DNA of 64,000 nt, taken from the NCBI RefSeq assembly GCF_037963835.1, contig NZ_CP150145.1, forward strand, positions 1,488,001-1,552,000. The letters are read 5' to 3'. Origin of the DNA: Paenibacillus sp. FSL H8-0332. GTDB lineage: Bacteria > Bacillota > Bacilli > Paenibacillales > Paenibacillaceae. Under the pieces are notes generated by a model, which was not told the DNA's origin, searched no databases, and saw only the letters and a program-made list of their open reading frames with translations. Both the position numbers and the translations under genes were made by a program. Of the stretch, positions 18,156 through 27,472 are shown piece by piece. Each line of letters opens with the position of its first letter. Positions within the stretch are counted from its first letter, which is position 1.

Positions 18156-19541
18156 ATGCAGCTTCAAGCTCGTCAACCGGCCAAGAAATGGCTGGAAAAA
18201 TATCTGTCCGGAGACAGCATGGATTACCGGCAAATTATCGCCCTGTTTCTGCCTATTCTCATTGACCAGGCCTTCATTATCGGGCTAAATCTGGTCAATA
18301 CTGCGATGATCAGCTCGTCAGGGATGGCGGCGGTCAGCGCGGTGAATATGGTGGATTCCCTGAATATTTTTCTGATCAATGTATTTGTGGCGATTGCGAC
18401 CGGGGGGACGGTGGTGGTTGCGCAGTATAAAGGAAGCGGGAATGACCGCATGGTCTCCCAGGCTACGGCCGGTTCGGTTACCTCGGTCTCGCTGCTTGCA
18501 GTGGGAATCGGTCTGCTGCTGATGTCCTTCCATACGCCAATTCTGAATTTGCTGTTCGGGACGGCCTCCGCCGATGTGCTGGACAATGCGCGGGTCTATA
18601 TGATCGGCAGCAGCATCTCATATCTGGGGATTGCCGTGGTTCAGGCCGTATGCGGTGCACTGCGGGGCGTGGGCCGGACGCGGGCTTCGCTGATGCTGTC
18701 GCTGATTATGAACGTGCTGTACGTTATCCTCAACGTTGTCTTTATTAACCTGCTGGACATGGGTGTGCTGGGCATGACACTTGCGGTCAATATTGCGCGT
18801 TATGTGGGGATGGCCTGTGCTTTGATCTATCTGTTCAAGTTCGATTCGGTGCTGCGTGTGCAGCTCCGCGACCTGTTCCATGTTCCGCTTACGATGCTGC
18901 GCAAAATCATGTTCATCGGCGTACCCTTCGCCGCAGAGCAGATGTTCTTCAACGGCGGCAAGCTGCTGACGCAGATCTTCATTGTCAGTCTGGGCACATA
19001 TGCCATCGCCACTAATGCGATTGCCGGATCACTGGCGATGGTCTTTCAAATTCCGGCCAGTGCACTGTCGCTGACGATTGTGACCGTGGTTGGCCAGTGT
19101 ATCGGACGGGGGGATGTGGCGGATGCCCGAAAATTCATCAAATCCTTCCTGTGGATCGGTTCCGCCTCTTACGCCTTGGTGGCCTTGATCCTGATGCCGC
19201 TGTTCCATCCGCTGGTGTCGATTTTCTCCCCGCCGCCGGAGATTATCGATGATCTGTTCGTGGTGCTGCTGGTGAATGCGATTGCCCAGATTCCGCTCTG
19301 GGCCTTCAGCTTCATTCTGCCGTCTGCCCTGCGGGCAGCGGGAGATTCCCGTTTCACCTCAATTGCTTCAATGCTGACCATGTGGCTGTTCCGGGTGATT
19401 TTTGGTTATATTCTCGGGATTGTACTGGGCTACGGGGTGCTGGGGGTATGGCTGGCGATGAACTGCGAGTGGGCCGTCCGCGGAGCTGTGTTCCTGTGGC
19501 GTTTCAGGGGCAAGAAGTGGTATGCGCACAAGCTGATCTGA
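18156..19541 (+). CDS. MATE family multidrug/metabolite exporter
   Basis: 461 residues with twelve predicted membrane segments and the two-fold MATE repeat: ALFLPILIDQAFIIGLNLVNTAMIS at the first helix, and FIGVPFAAEQMFFNGGKLLTQ opening the second half. MATE proteins export cationic drugs or metabolites against Na+ or H+. The start has only a weak ribosome site. The gene is monocistronic and ends before a clear terminator. Confidence 0.9.
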   Translation: MQLQARQPAKKWLEKYLSGDSMDYRQIIALFLPILIDQAFIIGLNLVNTAMISSSGMAAVSAVNMVDSLNIFLINVFVAIATGGTVVVAQYKGSGNDRMVSQATAGSVTSVSLLAVGIGLLLMSFHTPILNLLFGTASADVLDNARVYMIGSSISYLGIAVVQAVCGALRGVGRTRASLMLSLIMNVLYVILNVVFINLLDMGVLGMTLAVNIARYVGMACALIYLFKFDSVLRVQLRDLFHVPLTMLRKIMFIGVPFAAEQMFFNGGKLLTQIFIVSLGTYAIATNAIAGSLAMVFQIPASALSLTIVTVVGQCIGRGDVADARKFIKSFLWIGSASYALVALILMPLFHPLVSIFSPPPEIIDDLFVVLLVNAIAQIPLWAFSFILPSALRAAGDSRFTSIASMLTMWLFRVIFGYILGIVLGYGVLGVWLAMNCEWAVRGAVFLWRFRGKKWYAHKLI

Positions 19542-19621
19542 TAGCTGCTGGTGATAAGGCTGTCCTCTGCTGGCGGATCACCCATATATGAAATAGTCTT
19601 GTTTAAGAGAAAACGATAACA

Positions 19622-19668
19622 GAGCAGCATTTCTCGCGTTACTGAGAAGTGCTGTTTTGCTTTTTTTG
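19622..19668 (+). terminator. Terminator after the MATE gene
   Basis: GCAGCATTTCTC pairs with GAGAAGTGCTGT across a short loop, followed by TTTTGCTTTTTTT. Confidence 0.8.
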
Positions 19669-19777
19669 CATCTTCGTGCAGACTCCCTGCACGTGGTGTA
19701 ATGAAGGCTGGCACGATACGATGCCGAGCTACGTCAGGCGGTCCAAGTGTTCTCCGGTAGGAGCGGCTTGTCCCGGT

Positions 19778-19920
19778 CAGCAATTGGATAAACGTAGCTT
19801 AATTCGTCAACTTCCCAGCAATCTGCTGAAGCAAGTGGAAAAACAGCATCTAACACGTCTGGTTTTCACTACTTAGGATGAAATGAGATGATTTAAGTGC
19901 TGTTTGTCCAACTGCTGATT
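19778..19920 (-). repeat. Intergenic repeat family 1, copy 2 (with inverted ends)
   Basis: Both ends are related inverted repeats: CAGCAATTGGATAAAC at the left, and CAGCAGTTGGACAAAC read from the right on the other strand. Read on the minus strand it matches 901-1050 in order (TTGGAYAAACAGCACTTAAA, AAACCAGA, TTTTTCCACTTG, GCTGGGA). The layout is that of a small MITE-like element of about 143 bases. Confidence 0.65.
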
Positions 19921-20143
19921 AAGCACGGGGGATTCGCTCACCAGCAAGTGTTGAAAATCCAACTATTTCCTTCCTCTATAGCATCTGGCTTGTAGAGTGG
20001 GCGATAGGTGTTGCTTAAATTGTGACACTCCAGTGAAATGAACTATAAAAAGCACGGTACAACCTTTAGTTTCGGGTAAGACGCATTTTTGTCCTTGTGC
20101 TACGATTTGGGTGATGAAAGGAGAGGCTTTCGTTTGCCTTGGA

Positions 20144-20158
20144 AGCGCTTAACTTAAT
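20144..20158 (+). promoter_or_regulatory. cre-like site upstream of the xylanase
   Basis: TGGAAGCGCTTAAC, with a palindromic AAGCGCTT core, lies about 35 bases before the xylanase start. It resembles the catabolite-response consensus but departs from it at several positions. Confidence 0.35.
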
Positions 20159-20190
20159 GAAACCCAAATTCATACAGAGGAGTGCAACGC

Positions 20191-23100
20191 ATGAAGAGAA
20201 TAATCAAGCAAGTCTCCCTGGTGCTGCTGGCAGCCCTTCTGCTTCTTCCGGCAGGCGGGTATCTTCCGGCTGCTCAGGCAGCCGAGGCACAGACCACGGT
20301 ATATCACGAGACGTTTGCGAATGGTGCAGGCAAGACTAGCCAGTCTGGGGGAGCCAGCCTGAGCGCGGTGAAGGAGGTACCTTTTGCAGGGAATGCCGAT
20401 GGTGCAGCATTATACGTAAACAACCGCAAGGATAACTGGGATGGGGTTGATTTCAAGTTCACCGATCTTGGCCTCCAGCATGGAAAAACGTACACCGTAA
20501 CGGCCGTTGTCTACGTTGACGCGAAGATGACGCTCCCAGAGGGAGCAGAGGCAGCGCTGCAGACTGTGAACAGCTACGGAAATTATGCAGCAACACCCTA
20601 TGTGGCAGGGCAATCGGTCACACTGACGAAGACATTTACTGTGGACACGAGTGCCACGGACGCTGACAAGCGGGACCACTCCTTGCGCATCAACTCCAAC
20701 GGTCCTGGAGCCACAGTTCCCTTCTACCTTGGCGATCTTCTGATAACGACAGAGTCCACTCCGGGCGGTGGGGAAGAGCCTGTGCGTGAACCGGCTTTGC
20801 CGTTCAGTAAGGTTACTTTTGAAGATCAGCAAGAGGGCGGCTTCACCGGCAGAGCCGGAACCGAAACGCTGACCGTAACGAATGAAGCGAATCATACCGA
20901 GGGCGGTTCGTATTCCCTGAAGGTCGAGGGCAGAACCAACACCTGGCACGGGCCTTCCCTGCGTGTGGAGAAGTACGTGGACAAGGGCAGCGAATATACC
21001 CTGTCTGCCTGGGTGAAGCTGATCGAACCGGCGAGCGCGCAGCTCCAGCTGTCCACGCAGGTGGGCAATGATTCAGGAGCGAGTTATGTGGCGCTGTCTC
21101 CCAAGACGATCAGTACGGCTGACGGCTGGGTGAAATATGAGGGCAGCTACCGCTATAACAGCGTCGGCGGCGAACATCTGACCCTGTACATTGAAAGTTC
21201 CAATAATGCAATCGCTTCCTTTTACATCGATGATATTAATTTCGAGCATACCGGTACCGCGCCGGTGGATATTCAGAGAGATCTGATTCCGCTAAAAGCA
21301 GCCTATCAAAATGACTTCCTGATCGGCAACGCGTTATCCGCCGAGGATCTGGAAGGTGTGCGGCTGGACCTGCTGAACATGCATCACAATGTCGCTACCG
21401 CAGGCAATGCGATGAAGCCGGATGCGCTGCAGCCGACCAAGGGTAACTTCACCTTTACAGCGGCCGATGCGATGGTTAACAAGGTACTTGCCGAAGGCAT
21501 GAAGATGCATGGGCATGTGCTGGTCTGGTATCAGCAGTCTCCCGCATGGATGAATCTGTCAACGGATGGGGCGGGCAAAAGCGTTCCCCTAGGGCGTGAT
21601 GAAGCACTCGCTAACCTTAGAACACACATCAAGGGAGTCATGGAGCATTTCGGAGACCGTGTGATCTCCTGGGATGTAGTCAACGAGGCGATGAATGATA
21701 ACCCGTCCAATCCCTCCGACTGGCAAGCGGCGCTGCGTAAAGCTCCGTGGTATGATGCCATCGGCCCGGACTATCTGGAGCAGGCGTTCCTGGCGGCCAG
21801 AGAAGTGCTGGACCAGCATCCGGAATGGGATATCAAGCTGTATTACAATGATTACAATGACGATAACCAGAACAAGGCCCAGGCCATCTACAGTATGGTC
21901 AAGGAACTGAATGACAAGTACGCGTTGACCCATCCCGGCAAGCTGCTGATTGATGGTGTGGGGATGCAGGCGCACTACAATATCAATACGAATCCAGATA
22001 ACGTCAAGCTGTCGCTGGAGAAGTTCATCTCCCTTGGCGTAGAGGTCAGTATTACCGAGCTGGATATTCAGGCCGGCAGCCTGAATACGCAGACAGAGAA
22101 GGAACGGATTGCTCAAGGCTATCTGTATGCGAGGCTGATGGATCTCTACAAGGCCCATGCCGACCATATCGCGCGGGTAACCTTCTGGGGCATGGATGAC
22201 CGCACAAGCTGGAGAGCGGAGTCAAGCCCGCTGCTGTTCGACAGGGATTTGCAGGCCAAACCGGCTTACTACGCGGTTATTGATCCGGTCAAGTTCATGT
22301 CCGAGCATGAGCCGAATACGGCGGAAGCCAACGTGTCAGAGGCGGTCTACGGCACGCCGGTTATTGACGGAGCAGCGGATGGAATCTGGGCCTCTGCGCC
22401 CGGGATGGCTGTGAACCGCTACCAGATGGCCTGGCAGGGCGCAAGCGGAACCACGCGTACCCTGTGGGATGACCAGAATCTGTATGTGCTGGTCCAAGTG
22501 AATGACGCTCAACTGGACAAGAGTAATGCTAACGCATGGGAGCAGGATTCTGTCGAGATTTTCCTGGATGAGAATTTCGGCCGCACGACCTTCTATGAGA
22601 GCGATGACGGACAATATAGGGTCAATTACGACAATGAAGCCTCCTTCAGTCCGGCAGCCATTGGTGCGGGCTTCGAGTCGGCAACCAAGATAACCGGAAC
22701 TAACTATACACTTGAAATGAAGATTCCGTTCAAAAAAATCACGCCAGCCGGCGGCACCAAGGTCGGCTTCGACACTCAGATTAACGATGCCAAGAGCGGC
22801 GTCCGGCAAAGTGTGTCCGCCTGGAATGATACCACCGGCAACGGCTATCAGGACACCTCCGTCTTCGGCGTGCTGACGCTTAAGGCCAAAGACGGCGCTG
22901 AACCGCCGACGAAGCCGACCCCAACGCCGGAACCAACAGCCACACCGGCACCAGTATCCGGCGGCACCAGCTACAGCAGTAGCACGCCTGCGCCTAAGCC
23001 TGCGCAGATGGACAGCAAGGATGGTGTGGTGACGCTTAGACCTGTCGTGAAGGCCGAAGGCACAGAGGCGAAGGCCGTAGTTACGGCTGAGCTGTGGCAG

Positions 23101-24171
23101 CAAGCCTTGAAGCAGGCGGCCCCGGCAGCAGACGGGCGGAAGCAGATCATCATCGATCTGGCGAACCAGACCGGCGTGGCCTCCTATGAAGCCCAGCTGC
23201 CGCTTCAAGGCCTGAAGACGCAGGAGAAGTACCTGCTTGTTCTCAAGAACGGCCTTGCTACGCTGTCCATTCCAAGTGAGCAGCTCGCAGGGATTACAGC
23301 AACTGCTGAATATGTCAGCATCCGGGTCAAGCAATCCACAGCCGAAGGCCTGGATGCCGCTGCTCTCCAGCAGACCGGCAGCCGTCCGGTGGTGGAGCTG
23401 AGTCTGCTTGCAGGCGGGCAGAAGGTAGCCTTGCCAGGTAGCAGTGCGATGACCGTCTCTATTCCTTACAAAGCATCAGCGGAAGAACTCGGCAGCCTGG
23501 AGTCCCTTCTGGTCCGTTCGCTCACCGGCAACGGCGCGTGGTCTGCTGTGGTGAACAGCCGTTATGATGCAGTGAAGGAAGCGCTGGTGTTCCGTACTAC
23601 AGAGTTCGGCATATTTGCCGCAGCCTTCGCTCCGCCGGCCTTCACAGATCTCGGTAGCCTGTCATGGGCGAAGCAGGCAGCTGCTGCCATGGCTGCGCGC
23701 GATATCCTTCCGGGCGGTAACAGCTTCATGCCTGCCGCTCCTATGAACAGAGCAGACTTCACAGCCTCGCTGGTGAAGGTGCTGGAGCTTAAGGCTGCTG
23801 CTGAAGCAGTTGCAGGCTTCAGCGATGTCCAGAATAACGCGGCATACAGCAAGGAGCTTGCGGCCGCGAAGCAGCTTGGTATCGTCACAGGCTATGCGGA
23901 CAATACCTTCAAGCCAACGGGCGTCATCACCCGCCAGGAGATGATGGTGCTTGCGGCGCGCGCCCTGAAGGCGGCCGGAATCTCGGCTGAAGGCAGCGGA
24001 TCGATAGCATCTTACACCGATGCCGGTCAAATCTCCGCCTATGCCAAGGACAGCGTATCCGCCCTGCTGAAATACGGCGTAGTGAACGGTAAGAACAATA
24101 AGCTTGCTCCGGGAGATACCCTTTCCCGTGCAGAAGCAGCGGTGATTCTGTACCGGATCTGGAAGCTGTAA
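20191..24171 (+). CDS. Surface-anchored multidomain GH10 endo-xylanase (CBM22-CBM22-GH10-CBM9-SLH3)
   Basis: 1326 residues. ATG 20191 is chosen (GAGGAG 8 bases upstream) over GTG 20182. Order: signal peptide (1-31, ending AAQA); CBM22-like domain (about 35-185); second CBM22-like domain (about 205-350); GH10 barrel (about 360-710) with acid/base Glu499 in [10 protein letters not shown] and nucleophile Glu623 in SITELDIQ; a CBM9-like domain (about 720-905); a Pro/Thr linker (about 908-935); an unassigned beta-rich region; and three SLH repeats (about 1155-1326) that bind the wall polymer. Same overall plan as the large cell-bound xylanases of other paenibacilli. It should cut xylan at the cell surface. 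No transporter is adjacent; a terminator follows. Confidence 0.95.
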   Translation: MKRIIKQVSLVLLAALLLLPAGGYLPAAQAAEAQTTVYHETFANGAGKTSQSGGASLSAVKEVPFAGNADGAALYVNNRKDNWDGVDFKFTDLGLQHGKTYTVTAVVYVDAKMTLPEGAEAALQTVNSYGNYAATPYVAGQSVTLTKTFTVDTSATDADKRDHSLRINSNGPGATVPFYLGDLLITTESTPGGGEEPVREPALPFSKVTFEDQQEGGFTGRAGTETLTVTNEANHTEGGSYSLKVEGRTNTWHGPSLRVEKYVDKGSEYTLSAWVKLIEPASAQLQLSTQVGNDSGASYVALSPKTISTADGWVKYEGSYRYNSVGGEHLTLYIESSNNAIASFYIDDINFEHTGTAPVDIQRDLIPLKAAYQNDFLIGNALSAEDLEGVRLDLLNMHHNVATAGNAMKPDALQPTKGNFTFTAADAMVNKVLAEGMKMHGHVLVWYQQSPAWMNLSTDGAGKSVPLGRDEALANLRTHIKGVMEHFGDRVISWDVVNEAMNDNPSNPSDWQAALRKAPWYDAIGPDYLEQAFLAAREVLDQHPEWDIKLYYNDYNDDNQNKAQAIYSMVKELNDKYALTHPGKLLIDGVGMQAHYNINTNPDNVKLSLEKFISLGVEVSITELDIQAGSLNTQTEKERIAQGYLYARLMDLYKAHADHIARVTFWGMDDRTSWRAESSPLLFDRDLQAKPAYYAVIDPVKFMSEHEPNTAEANVSEAVYGTPVIDGAADGIWASAPGMAVNRYQMAWQGASGTTRTLWDDQNLYVLVQVNDAQLDKSNANAWEQDSVEIFLDENFGRTTFYESDDGQYRVNYDNEASFSPAAIGAGFESATKITGTNYTLEMKIPFKKITPAGGTKVGFDTQINDAKSGVRQSVSAWNDTTGNGYQDTSVFGVLTLKAKDGAEPPTKPTPTPEPTATPAPVSGGTSYSSSTPAPKPAQMDSKDGVVTLRPVVKAEGTEAKAVVTAELWQQALKQAAPAADGRKQIIIDLANQTGVASYEAQLPLQGLKTQEKYLLVLKNGLATLSIPSEQLAGITATAEYVSIRVKQSTAEGLDAAALQQTGSRPVVELSLLAGGQKVALPGSSAMTVSIPYKASAEELGSLESLLVRSLTGNGAWSAVVNSRYDAVKEALVFRTTEFGIFAAAFAPPAFTDLGSLSWAKQAAAAMAARDILPGGNSFMPAAPMNRADFTASLVKVLELKAAAEAVAGFSDVQNNAAYSKELAAAKQLGIVTGYADNTFKPTGVITRQEMMVLAARALKAAGISAEGSGSIASYTDAGQISAYAKDSVSALLKYGVVNGKNNKLAPGDTLSRAEAAVILYRIWKL

Positions 24172-24202
24172 AGTTACTTCTAATACTTCTAATAAGATAG
24201 AG

Positions 24203-24244
24203 AAACAGCCAGCCGCCGGGCAGATTGCCGGTGGCTGGCTGTTT
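24203..24244 (+). terminator. Terminator after the xylanase
   Basis: AAACAGCCAGCCGCCGG pairs with CCGGTGGCTGGCTGTTT around a short loop, 30 bases after the stop. Confidence 0.85.
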
Positions 24245-24303
24245 GTGGTTGCAGCCGGATTATCGTGCTGCTCCTCCAACTCCAACTTATAATTCCGATT
24301 CAA

Positions 24304-24480
24304 AATCCTGCTTAAACTACAACATTCCTCTCACATTAAATCAACCATTACTCGTATTGTTGTACAAAAAGCAGGAATATCCTGTCTTGAAGCTGCTTAA
24401 AGAAGATAAACCTGCAATTCCTGCAACAATCTCCCGGGAATCCCCATATCCTAGATGCCGAGTTGCAATACATGCAACAT
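24304..24480. repeat. 51-52-base periodic repeat, locus 1 (four units, mixed orientation)
   Basis: Core units resembling TCCTGC-N7-CAACA begin at about 24304 (+), 24356 (-), 24409 (+) and 24460 (+), a spacing of 51-53 bases. The first two can form a long hairpin. The same core with the same spacing is found at 43147-43323 and 63384-63561. Confidence 0.65.
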
Positions 24481-24548
24481 TAGCCCCACAGCAAAGAAAT
24501 TAAGGGCGAATGACTTAAGCCGTAAAGCTGATGGACGGGAATGAAGAA

Positions 24549-25142
24549 TTAACGCTTCAACACCAGCGGAAGGTACACCTCGTCCACAATATTGGCAATG
24601 GTCTCCTCCGACATAGGTGCGTTATACAGCATCAGCTCATGGCGGGCCAGATCGGACGGCAAAGTGAGCATTCGGGGGGTCACAGCTTCGGCAGACACTT
24701 CTCCACGCTCAACAGCCCGCTCTAGCAAAATCGACATGGTCCTGTTTTGACGCCCATGGGGGAAAATATAAGAGGCAAGCGGCATATCGCCCATTTCCGC
24801 TACAAGCCCGTAGAATGCATTCAACATTGCTTGAATATTATTCTGGTTCATGGCCCGCAGCACCCCGCATACATCATCCCTCAAATTCCCGTGATTAGGC
24901 ACTTCCTCCAGCGGCAGGGGCACACGATCCCGGATGGCAGCAAGCACAAGCTCAGCGCGGTTGGCCCACCGTCGATAGAGTACGGCTTTGCTTGTTCCCG
25001 CCCGCTCGGCCACACTGTCCATCGTAAGATTGGAATACCCCTGCTCTGTCAACTCTTTCCGTACGGCTTGCAGTATAGCAGCTTCCAGCTCTTGACCTCT
25101 CCGTCTGTTCTTCAATTTATCCTGTTCTTGAGAAGTGGGCAT
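24549..25142 (-). CDS. TetR family transcriptional repressor
   Basis: 197 residues from ATG 25142, which has GGAGG about 10 bases upstream; the longer frame would need TTG 25160. The helix-turn-helix is at about residues 30-60 (LTMDSVAERAGTSKAVLYRRWANRAELV). The C-terminal part is the variable ligand domain. Divergent from an MFS exporter with a perfect palindrome between them, the standard arrangement of a local drug-efflux repressor. Confidence 0.9.
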   Translation of the reverse strand: MPTSQEQDKLKNRRRGQELEAAILQAVRKELTEQGYSNLTMDSVAERAGTSKAVLYRRWANRAELVLAAIRDRVPLPLEEVPNHGNLRDDVCGVLRAMNQNNIQAMLNAFYGLVAEMGDMPLASYIFPHGRQNRTMSILLERAVERGEVSAEAVTPRMLTLPSDLARHELMLYNAPMSEETIANIVDEVYLPLVLKR

Positions 25143-25210
25143 ATCTATCTCAACCTCCAATGGAGAATTTCGTTGCGTTTCCTATTTGGATAGTATATCA
25201 TAGGCTCGAA

Positions 25211-25231
25211 TAAGAAACTTAAAGTTTCTTA
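25211..25231. promoter_or_regulatory. Perfect 21-bp palindrome, probable TetR operator
   Basis: Half-sites TAAGAAACTT and AAGTTTCTTA flank a single central A. It lies in the ~107-base space between the divergent repressor and exporter genes, 18 bases before the exporter's ATG, so bound repressor could block both promoters. Confidence 0.75.
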
Positions 25232-25249
25232 ATTATTATCCAAAGGGAG

Positions 25250-26677
25250 ATGAGCAATTTGCAAAAGCAAGCTAAACCAGCACTTGAACCGGCTGAACAG
25301 CAGGCAGCAGCGAAGAATTTGATGTGGATTCTTATGCTTGGGATTCTGGCCCCGCTATTCGATACGACGATAACCAATGTGGCGATTGATACGCTGGTCC
25401 GGGAATTTAACACCTCGGTGTCTACGATTCAGTGGGTGATGACCGGATATCTGCTGTCGCTTGCGATGGTCATACCGATAAGCGGCTGGGCAGTGGAGCG
25501 GTTTGGGGGAAGGAGGATGTGGCTGTTTTCGCTGGAGATGTTTTTGCTCGGCTCTGTACTGTGCAGCATGGCGTGGAATGTGGAGAGCCTGATTCTTTTC
25601 CGTACCCTTCAGGGGATCGGCGGGGGCTTGCTGATGCCCATCATGCAGACCTTGGCCGTACGTGCCTACGGAAGTCAGAATATGGGTCGAAAAATGGCGA
25701 CCATAGCTCTGCCTGCGCTGCTTGGGCCCATTCTGGGACCGGTGCTGGGAGGAATAATCGTCAATCATCTGAGCTGGAGATGGATCTTCTTTGTCAATAT
25801 TCCGCTTTGCGTGGCTGCCATTATTGTGGCGTGGAAGGGACTTCCCAAGGATGTGCGCAATGCTCGCACGCTGCGGCTGGATGTGCCTGGACTGTTATTA
25901 CTGTCTCCGGCTATCGTGCTTACCCTGTACGGTCTTGGAGAAGTCAGTTCCCATCACGGCTTCGGTCATGCTGCGGTCCTTGCTCCGGTTATATCAGGTG
26001 TGGCGCTTTTAGCAGGGTTCGTGGTGTATGCACTCCGCAAAGGAAGCGAAGCATTGATCGATGTCACGCTGTTCCGGGTACGCTCCTTAACTGTATCCTC
26101 TACACTGCTGTTTCTATCCGGTTTGACCACCTACGGGGCAATGCTGCTGCTGCCGTTATATCTCCAGCAAGTCCGCGGTGAATCTGTGCTTATCTCCGGA
26201 CTGCTGCTTGTTCCCCAAGGCATCGGCATGCTGCTGACCAGATCGCTGGCCGGCAAATTGACGGATCAGATCGGATCGAGACCCGTGGTTCTCGTCGGCA
26301 CGGTCCTTACCATCCTTGGCACTTGGCCGCTGACGCAGCTTGGCGGAGATACGAGTTACTATTTTTTGAGTGCGGTTCTTATCGTGAGGGGGGCTGGATT
26401 AGGGGCTGTTTTTCTGCCGGTTATGGCTTCTGCCTATATCGGTCTGTCCTCGAAGCAAATCCCGCACGCCAGCAGCACCACCCGTATTATGCAGCAGATT
26501 GGCGGCGCCTTCGGCGTATCGGTTATCGCAATTATTTTACAAAATGAGTTGAATTCCGTCCTGACTCCTGACCCGGCCGCAGTGGCCGTTGCCTTCGATC
26601 ATACGTTTATGTGGACGATTGCCTTCTCGATCCTGGCGTTAATTCCGGGGGCGTTCCTGCCTAGAATACGAAGATAG
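25250..26677 (+). CDS. MFS multidrug exporter, DHA2 (14-helix, EmrB/QacA) family
   Basis: 475 residues. It shows the DHA2 signatures: DTTITNVAIDTLVREFNTSVSTIQWVMTGYLL in the first helix pair, and the glycine-rich antiporter motif LPALLGPILGPVLGGIIV in helix 5. Proton-driven drug export is the family role. ATG 25250 lies almost on top of AAAGGGAG; TTG 25259 would have better spacing, so the true start may be three codons in. Probably repressed by the divergent TetR protein. Confidence 0.9.
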   Translation: MSNLQKQAKPALEPAEQQAAAKNLMWILMLGILAPLFDTTITNVAIDTLVREFNTSVSTIQWVMTGYLLSLAMVIPISGWAVERFGGRRMWLFSLEMFLLGSVLCSMAWNVESLILFRTLQGIGGGLLMPIMQTLAVRAYGSQNMGRKMATIALPALLGPILGPVLGGIIVNHLSWRWIFFVNIPLCVAAIIVAWKGLPKDVRNARTLRLDVPGLLLLSPAIVLTLYGLGEVSSHHGFGHAAVLAPVISGVALLAGFVVYALRKGSEALIDVTLFRVRSLTVSSTLLFLSGLTTYGAMLLLPLYLQQVRGESVLISGLLLVPQGIGMLLTRSLAGKLTDQIGSRPVVLVGTVLTILGTWPLTQLGGDTSYYFLSAVLIVRGAGLGAVFLPVMASAYIGLSSKQIPHASSTTRIMQQIGGAFGVSVIAIILQNELNSVLTPDPAAVAVAFDHTFMWTIAFSILALIPGAFLPRIRR

Positions 26678-27030
26678 CGCGGCTAGCAGGATCATTGCTT
26701 TTTGTGGTATTGGGGATCTGGCTGCTAAAAATATCCGGGGAGGTTACGACGGATCTTGCCATCCTTCTGCGGACGCTGGGAATTTCCTGCACCGTGCTGT
26801 TTGGCCTGGCGGCCATTGTCTATCTTATCATGCTGCTGCGCCGCATCTTCCTCGCTGATCCCAAAGCCTACCTGTCCCGACAACGTGGACTAAAGCGGTG
26901 GCTGATGGCGATCAACCTCCGTCTCGCCGGCACACCTGTGAATATTACGGGCCAGTCCATACATTTGCCGCTGGAGCGTATCTATGAGGAGATGGAGCTG
27001 AGAAGACGGCTGTGGGTGGGGCGGAGGTAA
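26665..27030 (+). pseudogene. Remnant resembling an STM3941-type membrane protein
   Basis: The frame is open from 26665, overlapping the end of the exporter gene, but has no convincing start; TTG 26695 lacks a good ribosome site. The 5' part encodes KIARLAGSLLFVVLGIWLL and a second hydrophobic helix. The 3' part reads DPKAYLSRQRGLKRW...LAGTPVNITGQ...LERIYEEME. These look like the first and last parts of STM3941-type proteins (about 180 residues), joined without the central ~60 residues. I read this as an internally deleted, start-less remnant. A genuine 111-residue two-helix protein is the alternative. Confidence 0.45.
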
Positions 27031-27061
27031 TCGTCTGATTAGAATAGGGGGATGAAACGCC

Positions 27062-27087
27062 AAAAAATCGCGGTCCCAAAGCCGCGA
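27062..27087 (-). terminator. Terminator for tRNA-Pro
   Basis: On the minus strand TCGCGG, an 8-base loop and CCGCGA are followed by TTTTTT, 25 bases beyond the tRNA 3' end. Confidence 0.8.
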
Positions 27088-27111
27088 ATCTTAATTAGAT
27101 CATGTTAGATA

Positions 27112-27188
27112 TGGTCGAGACGACAGGATTCGAACCTGCGGCCTCTTACTCCCGAAGCAAGCGCTCTACCAAGCTGAGCTACGTCTCG
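27112..27188 (-). tRNA. tRNA-Pro (anticodon CGG), CCA encoded
   Basis: 77 bases. The cloverleaf can be drawn by eye: acceptor CGAGACG/CGTCTCG, D-arm GCTC...GAGC, anticodon stem CTTGC/GTAAG with loop TTCGGGA (anticodon CGG), T-arm GCAGG-TTCGAAT-CCTGT, discriminator A and encoded CCA. It lies immediately left of the AT-rich cassette, with its 5' end towards the cassette. Confidence 0.95.
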
Positions 27189-27374
27189 ACGCTATGAATA
27201 ACTAAATTATACGCCTGTGTGTAAGCGCTGTAAATACTATTTCCTTGTAAGAATGCCAGAATGATCGGCAGAAACCGTGCGTGTAGGTCAAATACACGAT
27301 ATGAATGGAGAATGCTGACTAATTATGTCGTTCGTGAAAGATCTGTGAAAGAAATGGTAGATTAAAGGAGAATT

Positions 27375-27467
27375 ATGAAGAAAGTCGAATATCCTATTAA
27401 TGAAACAAAAAGTGGATGGATTATAAAAAAACACATCCTAATAACTCAGAATTATTTGGAGGTTTAA
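27375..27467 (+). CDS. 30-residue leader ORF spanning the left recombination-like site
   Basis: ATG 27375 follows AAAGGAG; the frame reads MKKVEYPINETKSGWIIKKH and ten more residues, and stops at TAA 27465-27467, five bases before the ATPase start. It crosses the whole left copy of the inverted site. If the segment were inverted, the same frame would continue LEVLKYE-stop and overlap the ATG of the ATP-grasp gene. It may couple translation or be a relic. No homolog is known to me. Confidence 0.4.
   Translation: MKKVEYPINETKSGWIIKKHILITQNYLEV
27432..27464 (+). repeat. loxP-like site, left copy (inverted relative to the right copy)
   Basis: Arms CACATCCTAATAA and TTATTTGGAGGTT flank the 7-base core CTCAGAA. 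Against the right copy the left arm matches 11 of 13 bases, and the core and right arm are identical. The right arm contains the GGAGG ribosome site of the ATPase gene. The 13-7-13 layout fits a tyrosine-recombinase crossover site. Confidence 0.7.
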
Positions 27468-27472
27468 TCTAA

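Noticed and set aside
22900-23000. Frameshift or fusion point in the xylanase linker
   Set aside because: The frame is continuous, and Pro/Thr linkers between CBM9 and wall-anchoring domains are normal.
27112-27188. tRNA-Pro as attachment site of the AT-rich cassette
   Set aside because: Integrases usually use the tRNA 3' end, but here the 3' end faces away from the cassette, and I found no second copy of the tRNA end at the right edge.
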